Shown piece after piece: positions 22,786 to 33,499 of a stretch of DNA of 64,000 bases. The position numbers were made by a program, and so were the translations under genes. The DNA comes from Lytechinus variegatus (taxonomy: Eukaryota; Echinodermata; Echinoidea; Temnopleuroida; Toxopneustidae). The notes under the pieces were generated by a model. The model searched no databases. It saw nothing but the letters and a program-made list of their open reading frames with translations, and was not told the DNA's origin. Where the stretch lies: NCBI RefSeq assembly GCF_018143015.1, contig NC_054749.1, positions 36,172,000-36,235,999 of the forward strand. Direction: 5' to 3'. The stretch's first letter is position 1. Every line of letters starts with the position of its first letter.

Positions 22786-23184
22786 CATTTATTAAAATGT
22801 TATGTTCTATTCTTTATTTTTGTCTTCAATTTAGTATCGTGTCATTCTTTTGGAAGAAACATAATTTTATTGAGATAAGTTACTACCTTTCTGTTCACTT
22901 TTCTTTCAAAATTCCGTTGGTGAACAGCGCCATCTAATGTTTGTACTTTTTCAATCATTTTTTGTTGGAGGCTTTACACCAATAAATGTAAAAGAAAAGA
23001 AAAAAAAACAATAAAAGAATCCCCTAATGTATAAACACCTAACCGGCAAAATACCTACATTATGTAAAACACTTTTCGAAACGATTAGAAGTTGTTACAT
23101 CTGAGGGTAAAGTACGATTCTACATTAGGGTGAAATTTTTACATTTATGGGTATTTTTTAAATACAGTTTGGGTTTTTTTTTCT

Positions 23185-23222
23185 CATAAAGACGGATAGG
23201 CAACCTGCCCGAAACGTCGTAT
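23185..23222 (+). other. Degenerate hammerhead-like motif
   Basis: GGATAGGCAACCTGCCCGAAACGTCG has a short GGC/GCC stem followed by CGAAAC and the palindrome ACGT plus C (a GUC cleavage triplet), as in many Penelope-type hammerheads. The upstream CUGANGA box is not intact (AGACGGA). It may be a remnant of another Penelope-like terminal repeat. Confidence 0.35.
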
Positions 23223-23429
23223 TTTATTCAAGACCCTCACCCTGCCTACTACTCAAGCTTTCCACTCTTTCTGGTGTACAGCCATTTTAAGGGCTACACT
23301 CATTCCGAAAAGAATATTATACTTTCTAATCTCCACTTTCTCGCCTTTCTATTTCACTTTTTTCTCTATCCACGTTTATCTCGGTCCTTCCTGGACTTAA
23401 CCATAAAAGAACTAGGCTATTTGAGAATT

Positions 23430-24010
23430 ATTGAGGAATGGGGGGGGGCATGATGGCCCCCTTCTTATCTTCTCCGCCGTTCGCGTGATCGCACCGAAAT
23501 TTACACGCACGTTAGCAAGTCAGTATAAAAACTGAAGGTTTCCACAAAGAAAAATTAGAAAAGCGAATTTTTTCCTTATGTATTTTTTAAATTATTTTTA
23601 GAATTTCTTATGCATTTCTTCGTTTTTCATATTTTGTTTTTCATTGTTTTATTCAATACAAATTATTACAGACCATTTGATAACTAAATCATACCGTAAA
23701 TTAATTCAACAGACCAATCAAAACGAAAAAAATAATCACCATTTTACGAGTTTCATCTCTCATCATGCTCATAGACTTGTTACACAAAGTATAAAATCAG
23801 CCATTTTCGGCATGACATTGTCTCGTAAAAAGTCATGTGGAAGTCGCGATGCCATACCCGTATGTCAAAAATATGGTCTTAAAAGTTGAGCCAGACTTAA
23901 AAAAAAAAGTGTGAAAATTTTGCGGCGTTATCTTCTTGCGTTTCGGAAATATGGCGCGAAGCGCTGAGGGGAGGGGGCATCATGACCCTCAGTCTTTTTA
24001 GGGTTAATGG
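23430..24010. repeat. Interspersed repeat with imperfect inverted ends and poly-G
   Basis: The left end has GGGGGGGGCATGATGGCCCC and the right end GGGGGCATCATGACCC. The segment with TACCCGTATGTCAAAAATA and GGTCTTAAAAG resembles TACCCGAGCATCCCAAATT and GGTCTCAAAAG at about 53590-53620, so it is a dispersed family. No coding capacity is seen. Confidence 0.45.
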
Positions 24011-24960
24011 TGTACCCTGAACAATTTCCGCGATACTCATACCACCATGCAACCTTCAAATATCAATGATATAATTATGACGAGGCTCAAAAATTTAGAT
24101 AAAATTTTAAGATGTATGATAATAGTACTTTATTTTGTCTTAATAAAACCCCAACACCACAATAGACATAAGACATAATGTAAAACTTTGAGCATTGTGA
24201 GATATACACACCATTATTACTGTTCAATCATGTTTAACATACGGAAAATCCCAAAGTATAATAAACTCACATATCACATAAAGAAATGAAACCATTTCAT
24301 TATTTAAAATTGTAAATTGATTACGTAATAATCATTTGTGTGATCAAATGATCAAGTTACTAAGACAAACATTTTTCTCTTGTGAAATTTCCCCACAAGC
24401 GCCAGTCATACCGTGTCATACTAGCTCAATTTTTCTTAGTCATTAATCTATTGACGAAAACATTATTATCGTTATCAATATCCTTACGAATGTCATCATT
24501 GTTAAAAATATTACTAATATTGCTTTGAACCTGGGAGCCTATTAAACTTTAATGTTTTCAATAAGTCCCATTATTAATTTCGCAGAATCAATTTCTGCTA
24601 TATTCATACCATCATAAAAACCTTCAAATTATATCGAGGCTCACAAAATTAGTTAAAATGTAGTTATGATGCATGATAATAGTACATTATTTTGTCTTAA
24701 TAAAATCACCAACACTACAATATACATAAGACAAAGTAAAACTTTGAGCATTATGAAATATACACACCATTATTGCAGTTCAACCATGTATAATATACGG
24801 AAAATCCCAAAGTATAAACTCACATATCACAAAAAGAAATGAAACAATATAATTTTTTTTAATTTGTAAATTAATTACGTTAAAAATCATTTGTGTGATT
24901 AAAGTAATGATGAAGTTACTAGACAAACATTTTCGTTCACGAAAATTCTCCACAAACGCC

Positions 24961-25202
24961 GCACTGTAAAAAATATTGGGTAAAATTTTCACCACCACGT
25001 TGGTAATTATGTGTCCAACCTATTTTGGGCATTATTTTACCCGATGCGGGAAGCATATTGTCCAGTATAAGATTAAAGATAAGCAGCAATTACTTTAGAA
25101 TTGGAAAAACTTTCATCACACTGGATGAATAAAAATGCCCAATGTTGGTTGGAAACATAATTACCCTCATGGAGCACTTTTACCCAATATTTTTTAGAGT
25201 GC
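24961..25202. mobile_element. MITE inserted in array unit 2
   Basis: The ends are inverted repeats: GCACTGTAAAAAATATTGGG at the left, and at the right TTTTACCCAATATTTTTTAG then AGTGC. The corresponding point in unit 1 (about 24405, GCGCCAGTCATACC) lacks it and gives the empty site. The CACT ends suggest a nonautonomous DNA transposon. Superfamily and target duplication are uncertain. Confidence 0.75.
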
Positions 25203-25619
25203 AGTCATACCGTGTCATACCACCTCAATTTTTCTTAGTCATTAAGCAATTGACGAATACATTATTATCGTTATCAATATTCTTATGAATATCATCATTG
25301 TTCAAAATATTACTACTATTGCTTTGAACCTGGGAACCTATTAAACATGACTGGTTACAATAGTCCGTTATCATTATCGCAGAATCAATTTCTGCGATAT
25401 TCATACCATCATGAAAACCTTTAAATATCAATAATAAAATTATAGCGAGGATCCAAAAATTAGATAAAATCTTATGGTGCATGATAATAGTACTTTATTT
25501 TGTCTTAATAAAATCCCGACCACCACAATATACATAACATGGTAACGTAATAGGAACGTAAAACTTTAAACATTGTGAAGTATACACACCAATATTACAG
25601 TTCATCTTTTTGTGATATG

Positions 25620-25708
25620 TGAGTTCATACTTTGGGATTTTCCGTATGTTATGAATGGCTGAACTTCAGCCATTTATAACATACGGAAAATCCCAAAGTA
25701 TGAACTCA
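25620..25708. repeat. 44-bp near-perfect hairpin
   Basis: Arms 25620-25663 and 25665-25708 are inverted copies separated by one base, with one mismatch seen. The arm sequence also recurs in direct orientation at 25710-25767, so array unit 3 suffered an inverted plus tandem duplication. Confidence 0.8.
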
Positions 25709-26229
25709 ACTTCAGCCATTTATAACATACGAAAAATCCCAAAGTATGAACTCACATATCACAAAAAGAAATGAAACAATCTCATTTTTTAACTTATGAA
25801 CATCATCATTGTTCAAAATATTACTGCTATTGCTTTGAACCTGGGAACCTATCAAACATGACCGTTTTCAATAGTTCGTTATCAATGAATACATTACAAT
25901 AATAGGAACGAACTGCCTTGATGCAAGAATTCAGATCTGATGTAGAACCCTAAGTACTTTTAGAAATGAAAAAAGGTTTATAATCATATACGTGTTTCAA
26001 TAAATTTCTTGAAGATGATTTTTTTTCATATAATTTGTTTTCGTTTTTCTTGTTCTGTGTTTGTGTTAGTTCAGGGTGCACAGTAGCTAAAGTGTTACTT
26101 AACTAGGGAAGTTATTATTGGTTCCTGCCAAGATCCATTGGCCTACAATCATTACAATTATTCGTTGTTGACAAATAGTTTAAAGTTTAGGCTACAATGA
26201 AAATATATAACAATTCATGTTCTTCATAA

Positions 26230-28283
26230 TACGACAATATGACAAACATTTGTTGTGTAATCATACACGGGATCAAACACCGATTCACTTTTCAAAGACT
26301 AAATATAAAAACACCTCTGTATTCCAATGTAATGGTACACTTATTAGTGAATCCAAGAATATCGCTGAAGGTTTCAATGATTATTTCAAGAACATTGGTC
26401 ATGAAATAGCTGGAATGAATAATAGTAACACTTGCAACAACTTTGAATCATTCTTGGGTAAAAGTTGTGCCTATACAGCTTAATTTTTACCTATTACAGA
26501 AAAAGAAATAATTAATATTGTTACATCTTTCAAAAATGGAAAAGCTCCTGGTTTTGACTCTATTGATTGCACCGTTGTCAAAAGAGTAATACATGTCATT
26601 TCTAAACCACTGTGCAGTATTTTTAATTTATGTATCGAAAAGGGTATTGTACCTCAAGGTCTGAAAGTTGCTAAAGTTATTCCTATACATATAAAGGGAC
26701 CAAAAGATTTATTTACAAATTACAGACCTATTTCCTTACTACCACTATTTTCGAAAATTTTTGAAAGATGCATCTATACACGACTTCAAAACTTTCTTGA
26801 TAAAAACAAAATTCTTTGTAGTAAACAAATTTGGTTTCAGAGCTGGACATTCCACTCATCATGCCATCTTAGATTTTTTAATGAGTGTATCTAAAGCAAT
26901 TGAAAACAAAGAGATTATTATTGGACTGTTCTTAGACTTCAAAAAAGCATTTGACTCCATAAATCACAAAATGCTTTTAAAAAACTTTTTCATTATGGAA
27001 TCCGTGGTGTTACTTTAAATTTATTTCACAGTTATTTGAGTAACCGTAAACAATTAACAGTGTTCAATTCTAAAAACTCTAATTATCAGACTGTTTCTTG
27101 CGGTATTCCGCAAGGATCAATCCTCGGTCCCATACTTTTTTTTATTTACATCAATGATTTAAATTCAGTTTCTCCACTATTAAATTGTCTTTTATTTGCA
27201 GACGACACAAATATATTTTATAAACACAATGATGTGGAATGTCGTACTCAAAGCTTAAACTCTGAACTTTTAAAGGTTAGCAAATGGGTTGAAGCGAATA
27301 AATTACAACTTAATTATGAAAAGACCCATGTAATGCTGTTCAATGCTCCAAAAAATAGTGCAAAAGAAGTAAATATATATATTAATGGCAATTTAATTCA
27401 ACATGTAAATACTACACAATTTTTAGGAATAAGTATAGACAAGGATTTGAAATGGAAGACACATGTTTATGAGGTTTTAAGGAAAGTTTCCAAAACAATA
27501 GGAATAATGAGTAAACTTAAAGACATTTTACCACAAAATATTCTTCTTACATTGTATAATTCATTGATTTTACCTTACATATCTTATTGCAATATTGTTT
27601 GGGGATCCTGCAAGCAACACTTACTGAACCGCATCTTTCTTCTCCAAAAGAGAGCAGTTCGTATAATATGCCATAAACCCTTTCTAAGTCATAGCAGACC
27701 TCTTTTCTTGAATATAAATATACTCCCAATTTCATTACTACATGATTTTCAATTATCTGTTTTTATGTATTCCTATTATAACAACCTTTTGCCTAATAAT
27801 TTTGACAACATTTTCCAAACCAGTAGAGATATACATACATATAATACTAGAAACTCAGCTGATACTCGTGCAATATATGGCCATTATTCTTTCTCAAACA
27901 ACATATTTTTATGTAGGGGTCCCATTATTTGGAATAAGATCCCTTAAAATTTCAAGCAGTGCAAAACCCTTCAAAGCTTTAAAAGACATTTAAAAATACA
28001 TTTCATGCAGAAAGTCTAAAACTAATAGTAATACTGATATAGACTTTGTATATTTATGTTATGTTTGATCTGTATTTCCTTACTGCATTTGTTTTTTAAT
28101 TGTGTTGTTTTGTGTTAATTCCAGGATCATTAACTTATAAGTTCCTTGTAATTTTTCAGTGATCCTTCCACTATTCTTAAATATACTCACTTTTGTCATA
28201 ATGTATTTTATTGAAATATTATACTTTTTGATTTGTATGTTTTTATGAAGATTGTGGTAAATAAAGTTTCAATTCAATTTCAA
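26230..28283 (+). mobile_element. LINE (CR1/L2/Jockey-group non-LTR retrotransposon), 5'-truncated
   Basis: Reverse transcriptase blocks appear in order: GKAPGFDSID (about 26540), NYRPISLLPLFSKIFE (about 26720), FGFRAGHSTHHAI, LDFKKAFDSINHKML, GIPQGSILGP (about 27100) and the catalytic LLFADDTNIF (about 27195), then the C-terminal WNKIP and FKRHLKIH. The frame is broken by one in-frame stop near 26481, frameshifts near 26825 and 26985, and a stop near 27945, so it is dead, but its sequence is otherwise well kept. The upstream endonuclease is absent. The 3' end, with AATAAAG and TTCAATT-type tail repeats at 28258-28283, lies about 40 bp from the stop codon of the P450 on the other strand. Confidence 0.88.
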
Positions 28284-28321
28284 TAAATCATTTGATTTTC
28301 CAGTATGACGTTAGAGGGCGC

Positions 28322-29872
28322 TTATCTTGGATCGATCTGCACATTGAAAACCTTAGGACGTCTTGGGAATCCAAGGGAGCCAGGCTCGATACTTCCTTTC
28401 TCACCATCTGGACATCTGAAGTTAAGCTGATGCAGGAATGTGGTGAAGTAGGTGAAAAGTTTGATCCGAGCCAGACCTGATCCCACACACCGTCTCACTC
28501 CGAGACTGAATGGAATAGCAAGCTTGGTCTTTTCCTCGTCAAGTTTTCCGTCTAGTGTTAGAAAACGACGGGGATTGAATTCTTCGGGTTTGTCCCAGAC
28601 ATCAGGATCAAAATGAGCTGAGTAGAGACTAACAAAGACTAGCATGTCCTTAGGAATGTAGTATCCATCAAGTACTGTATCTCTGGTTGTACTGTGAGGT
28701 ACTGCAAAAGGAACTGCTGCTGCGTGACGCTGTATTTCAAGAAGGCATGACTGAGTCAACGGAAGCTTGTCACGGTCACTCCATGAAGGCAAACGATCAC
28801 GACCTACGATGTTATCGATCTCGAGTTGGACATCAGACTGCACTTCAGGATGGGTGACCATGTAAACCATCATCCATTCTAAAGTAGCCAAGATGGTCTC
28901 GGTACCAGCTGGGAAAAAGTCAAAGGCGCTTTGGTAAAGTGCCTTTCCGTTCAACCCTAACCGTTGAAGTTCGTCCTCACTGTTGCGCCCTGTGGTAATT
29001 AGATGTCCCATGATATCTCGTTCAGATCCAGACTCATACATAGAATCATGTTCTTCAATGACTCCAACTAGGATTTCTCCAAACCTCTTCCGAAAGTTCT
29101 TCAATGGGGTCACAGATTTGGTAGTTATATATCTTAGCCAAGGAAAGAAGTCCAAGGCACTCCCACTCCCAGAAGGCTTTTCGAAATCAGATGTCAAAGA
29201 GAGAATATCTGCGAGGGTCTTGTCATCATAGGAACTACGTTTACTGAATAAATACGAAAGGCTGAGATTGGTCACAGACAAACGAAGTAGACGTTGAATA
29301 GCGGATATTCCTTCGGTCCGGGAAGCCTTCAGGTGTCCTACAAGTTCTTCTGCTTCACCTTTCATCAGATCCTCAAAGAACTGTGCTCGACCACCTTCAG
29401 AGAAATGCCGGATAGAGTTCTCGGCAAGACTTCGATGTAGCTTCCATTGCTCGCTATGTGTTTTGAAGGCAAGAGCTGGGCCATAGATACTCATACTGTT
29501 AATGAGATTGAAGGTATAGAGATCAGGTCGACCTGCAAAGACGACTGGTTGCTCAATCAATGCCTGTTTGATGGCTTCAAATCCATTTAAGACAAGGACT
29601 GGACGGCTACCTAGCTGAAGCTTGTACACGTTTCCATAGTCCTTGGCGAGCTTGATCATAGATAGATGAAGGTTGTTTGTGTCTACGGACAGCATGTTAC
29701 CAATAATAGGAAGACCCCATGGTCCTGGAAGACTTCGCCCTCCACTTTTAGCAATCGCATCATTTTCTTCTCTCTTGTTCATGGCATTTCTTACCATGTT
29801 TAAGATAGCGATCACTGCGGTGATAACCACTGCATAAGCAGCGATTGATGTTGAATTAAGGAACTCGGTCAT
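28322..29872 (-). CDS. CYP1-like cytochrome P450 (clan 2), intronless, second gene
   Basis: A microsomal P450 of 516 residues on the minus strand. MTEFLNSTSIAAYAV opens a hydrophobic ER anchor, followed by the hinge RSLPGPWGLP. The I-helix is AGTET (Glu325), the K-helix ExxR is EIQR (379-382), the segment after it is PHSTTRDTVLDGYYIPKD, typical of CYP1 proteins, and the haem loop is FSLGVRRCVG with Cys462. The chosen start is the first ATG of the frame, and no ATG precedes it. The reading frame is uninterrupted. The protein is clearly related to the P450 at 6.7 kb, with the same order of motifs but many substitutions, so the duplication is old. A TATA-like TATAAAG (29967-29973, minus) lies about 95 bp upstream. 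No GCGTG motif was seen in the first kilobase upstream, unlike gene 1. A LINE ends just beyond the stop codon. The substrate is unknown. Confidence 0.93.
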   Translation of the reverse strand: MTEFLNSTSIAAYAVVITAVIAILNMVRNAMNKREENDAIAKSGGRSLPGPWGLPIIGNMLSVDTNNLHLSMIKLAKDYGNVYKLQLGSRPVLVLNGFEAIKQALIEQPVVFAGRPDLYTFNLINSMSIYGPALAFKTHSEQWKLHRSLAENSIRHFSEGGRAQFFEDLMKGEAEELVGHLKASRTEGISAIQRLLRLSVTNLSLSYLFSKRSSYDDKTLADILSLTSDFEKPSGSGSALDFFPWLRYITTKSVTPLKNFRKRFGEILVGVIEEHDSMYESGSERDIMGHLITTGRNSEDELQRLGLNGKALYQSAFDFFPAGTETILATLEWMMVYMVTHPEVQSDVQLEIDNIVGRDRLPSWSDRDKLPLTQSCLLEIQRHAAAVPFAVPHSTTRDTVLDGYYIPKDMLVFVSLYSAHFDPDVWDKPEEFNPRRFLTLDGKLDEEKTKLAIPFSLGVRRCVGSGLARIKLFTYFTTFLHQLNFRCPDGEKGSIEPGSLGFPRRPKVFNVQIDPR

Positions 29873-29966
29873 GATGTAAACCTTCGTTCTCTCCCTTGCC
29901 TTCGACACACCTAGAAAGAACCGATATCGCACTGTATACTCCACAGCATACACTCACAGCAAAATG

Positions 29967-29973
29967 CTTTATA
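29967..29973 (-). promoter_or_regulatory. TATA-like box of CYP1-like gene 2
   Basis: TATAAAG on the minus strand, 94 bp before the ATG. Initiation about 30 bp downstream would give a 5' UTR near 65-70 nt. Confidence 0.45.
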
Positions 29974-29979
29974 ATATCA

Positions 29980-30780
29980 CACATAACGATATTTTCAACC
30001 CTCGTTGTGTGGTTTAAGCTATTTTTCCCAACAAAAGAATAGGCCGATTTTGTTCATGGCTTCTCACAATGCAGTTGCTATAAAGAGAAAATATAATGAA
30101 TAAAAAGTTCAAGGCATCATTTTACTTTGATCATTCAAACGAAATATTCATATGAAAGAACTTTTATTGTTATTCAAAAGTGAAAAAGTCAGTTGTGCGA
30201 TGAGCCACAGATTTTGAGGGGGCCAACGATATCGTTTGGGGAAATTTCTAAAACGTTTCGAGTGAATGAGCAATGAAATCAGAAATCCATGGATTACTCG
30301 AGGGATTTTATATTAAAACGAAATAAACTTTATAGATCACATGTTTCTAATCGATCTGATCATATTAGGTATGAGAAGTATATCGCAATACACTGAACGG
30401 CCCGGAGAAATTCGAACTTGGAAAATGTATTTTATTCTATAAAGAGATGGAAAATGCAAAAGGGAATTTGAATGCAACGTGGAATGTTATAATGAAATTG
30501 ATAAACAAAATTTAATCACATATAAGTTGAAAAACTTTTTTCACGAACATCGGTTCTGACTATGCTTCAAAAATAAGAAGTGATAATAAGCGTTTTGCGG
30601 ACTATGTCTACGATCCCAACCCAAATACAATGCGTATTATTCGAAAAGTTCTTCATGAAATACTTAGGATAGTCGAAGTGTAACATAAAAAAATCAAAAG
30701 GATAATAAGCACAACACTTTTAAAGTATGTAATGTTTACCATTGTCTCTCCATTAGAGCATATCTTTAATTTATCACTCT
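29980..30780. other. Unassigned AT-rich DNA
   Basis: Upstream flank of the minus-strand P450. No other gene is recognised. Confidence 0.45.
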
Positions 30781-32225
30781 TGAAAGGGTGTTGTCCTGAT
30801 TTATTAAAAATAAAAGTTGTCCAAGTTTAAAAGGAAGACGACCCGACTAAAGTTACTAATTATTTGGATATTGTATATCCAAAATATTGGGGGAAAATTG
30901 TGTGTAAACGATTGGATTCTTTGTTATCATTTATACATGAAATTCGTACACCAGCCCAATTTGGCTTTAGGAAAATAATATCTCTTCTGATTATGCAGTA
31001 AGTTAACTTCTTAAAAAAGTTAAAAACTCTCTTTCCAAAAGAAATCATACAATCCCTTTATTCATGGACCTAAGTAAGTCCTTCGACACCATTGAACATT
31101 TTACTTCATAAATTATATAATTACGGAATACGGGGAGTTGCTTGGTCTTGGATTAAAAGCTATCTATCAAATCGACAACAGTTCGTTTCTATTAATGATG
31201 TTAAATCTCCTTTGTCTTATATTAACTGCGGAGTGCCACTAGGTTTAATTTTAGGACCTTTACTGTGTTTTTTATATTGGCTTACATTAACGACATAGTA
31301 ATTTCTTCCTCAATTCTTTCATTCATTCTAACTATATGCTGATGATACGAACATTGTGTTATCTCACAGAAATAACGATGAATTAATCAATATAATGAAT
31401 TTAGAATTTAAAAAAAAAATCCTCGTGGTTTAATCAAATGTAACAAGTTATCTCTAAACATAATTAAAACTTATTGCATTAATTTTCAAACTACTTACAG
31501 GAATGAGTATTGTCCACAAACAATCAATTGATAAAATACCCATAGATAAAAAAAAGAATATGTAAAATTCCTTGGAGTTACAATAGACAAACATTTATCA
31601 TGGAACCAGCATGTAACCAATATATCATCATCAATAGCTTAAGGATTCGGAATATTATACAAACTAAGCTATTTATCATGGAACCAGCATGTAACCAATA
31701 TATCGTCATCAATAGCTTATGGAATTGGAATATTATACAAACTAAGATATTTTTTGCCCTTATATGATATAGGCCTACAATATACCATACATCAATTATT
31801 GCAACCTAATCTGGAGAAAATGTGGTAAAACCAAACTCGACCATTTATTTCTAATTCAAAAGAAAGCCGTTAGGATCTGTACAAAATCAACACATCTGTC
31901 ACACACTGATCCTCTTTTTTATCGTTTGAAAACATCTAAGATATATGACATAAATACTGTTTAGATATCATTACAAACTGCTTCCCCCGTGTTTACCGAT
32001 TTCCTTTCATATATTATAATATAATAACAATTTACATTCGTACCCAACACGAACTCATCATAACATTCATTTAAATAATCACAAGACACTACTAGCACAT
32101 ACTAACACTCAGTCATCAAGGGCCCGACATTTGGAATACATTGCCAGACTCACGCAAAGAGACGAAATTCATTCCTCCCTTAGGTATTAAGAAATTACTA
32201 CTGAATGAATACTCTCTGAATTAAA
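30780..32225 (+). mobile_element. Decayed LINE (non-LTR reverse transcriptase)
   Basis: Fragments of reverse transcriptase survive in several frames: AQFGFRKI (about 30955), FMDLSKSFDTI (about 31063), NYGIRGVAWSWIKSYLSNRQ (about 31122), INCGVPLGLILGPLL (about 31222) and YADDTNIVLSH (about 31336). Many frame changes and stops make it much older than the LINE at 26.2 kb. It carries an internal tandem duplication of about 80 bp (31597-31750). Endonuclease and both exact ends are not seen. Confidence 0.75.
31597..31750. repeat. ~80-bp tandem duplication inside the decayed LINE
   Basis: TTTATCATGGAACCAGCATG and what follows, up to ATTATACAAACTAAG, occur twice with a handful of differences. Confidence 0.8.
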
Positions 32226-32830
32226 TAAAAATATACATGTATTCGTTGTCTTTGTCAACTATAACATATATACTTTCAAGAAAAAAAAACACGAATCAAA
32301 ATCTGAATACATTGTAAGGACCAAGCGCTTTTTCCCTCATCCCGCCCCCTTCATTTTGCACCTATACACTTTTACATTAAGAAATTGTTTTTTTCCGGGG
32401 TTGCCACACAGTGAAGCTATGCTTAAAGTGGCACCCCCTGCAACCTTCTAGAATTATTTTCGTCATAAAAAATGCAATCATGTTCATATTTTTCATTGTT
32501 AAATATTTTGTTGTGTACTATGTATTTTCCTTCTTGTTTTGTATTTCAAAAAGTTGCAGAAACAAAAGAAATGAAATGAAAAATAAAAAATAATCATGAG
32601 TCTTTTTATTAAAAAAAAAATCAAATTTAGTGATAAATTTTTCGATAATATTCAGAAAACTATACTTTTCCCAACGCTTTCCTTTTTCGATATCTCCTTT
32701 TTCTTCAGGGTGAAAACTATGGATCCGGCCAAGTCCCCACCAATTCGCCAGTGTAACATGCGATATGGTACTACAGTGAATCCATGAAAAGTGCCTATAG
32801 CTCCACTTTAACAAAATGACCCTGTGATAA

Positions 32831-33497
32831 TATGATCGCCGTTTCTTCAGCAAACATGCATCATTTTTGCGAAACTCAATGACCTGAAAATTTCAAAAAA
32901 AAATTGCTGTGCGTGAAATAAGAGTAACCATCATATTAGGTATAAAAATGAAGAAGATGAGCTTTGTTATCATGATGTAAGTGAAATATCATAAACCATT
33001 TGCCAATATTTTCAATTTCGATTTATCATGATGGGGATGAATGTCATAATTTAACACATGCGCCCCCAACATGATAAATAACCTTTCTATGTGTTTTAAT
33101 ATTTCTTATAATGTAGAATTTGTGTAAATTGAGCTTTTGTTACTTGACGTTGATTGTATTTTTATGTAAATGATTGTAAAGGGTAATGCAATTCGGCTTT
33201 TCAGCCGCTATAGATATCGTTGTTGTGATAATATTACAATAAATGATAATCAAAAGACAGATATTTCATTGAGCTTTTTTTTTCTTAAAGATGAACAATA
33301 GGCCTACGTACAATGTGTCCCAGAAAGAAAATGATGCTCAGGCTATTTATTTTCCAACATTTATTTAATTTAAAACGGTTTATTTCAATACCTAATATAA
33401 TAGTTACTATCATTTCACGCACAACATTTTTTTATTTCTCAGGTCATTAAGTTTCGCAAAAATGATGCATGTTTGCTGAAGAAACGGCGATCATACG
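32831..33497. mobile_element. Fold-back element with ~115-bp inverted arms and a LINE-tail-like core
   Basis: The left arm starts ATGATCGCCGTTTCTTCAGC and the right arm ends in its reverse complement, GCTGAAGAAACGGCGATCAT. The arms continue through CATGCATCATTTTTGCGAAA and TGCGTGAAAT to ATATTAGGTAT. The interior (33150-33255) reads like a LINE 3' end (GTAATGCAATTCGGCTTTTC, then ACAATAAATGATAATC). Confidence 0.65.
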
Positions 33498-33499
33498 TA

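Larger units (their letters stand above)
21957..22825 (+). mobile_element. Penelope-like retroelement fragment with inverted terminal repeats
   Basis: A 5'-truncated Penelope-like element. The outer segments, 21957-22100 and 22681-22825, are near-identical inverted repeats of about 145 bp. Between them lies the C-terminal endonuclease part of the protein at 22184-22588. Penelope-like elements are known to carry a GIY-YIG endonuclease after the reverse transcriptase and to have terminal repeats (pLTRs) in direct or inverted arrangement. The reverse transcriptase is absent here. Arm identity is well over 90% by eye, so the insertion is not old. Confidence 0.85.
24029..25905. repeat. Tandem array of a ~566-bp unit, three copies
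   Basis: Units begin near 24029, 24595 and 25391 with ATTCATACCATCAT-type sequence. They share landmarks in the same order: AGTACTTTATTTTGTCTTAA, ACGGAAAATCCCAAAGTATA, TCATACCGTGTCATAC and GCTTTGAACCTGGGA. Unit 2 is lengthened by a 242-bp insertion (24961-25202). Unit 3 has an inverted/tandem duplication (25605-25767) and lacks about 200 bp after it. No gene is evident. Confidence 0.8.

Noticed and set aside
29873-29953. Longer N-terminus of CYP1-like gene 2
   Set aside because: The upstream in-frame codons contain no ATG (the frame opens with GTG), and the ER anchor follows directly from the ATG at 29872.
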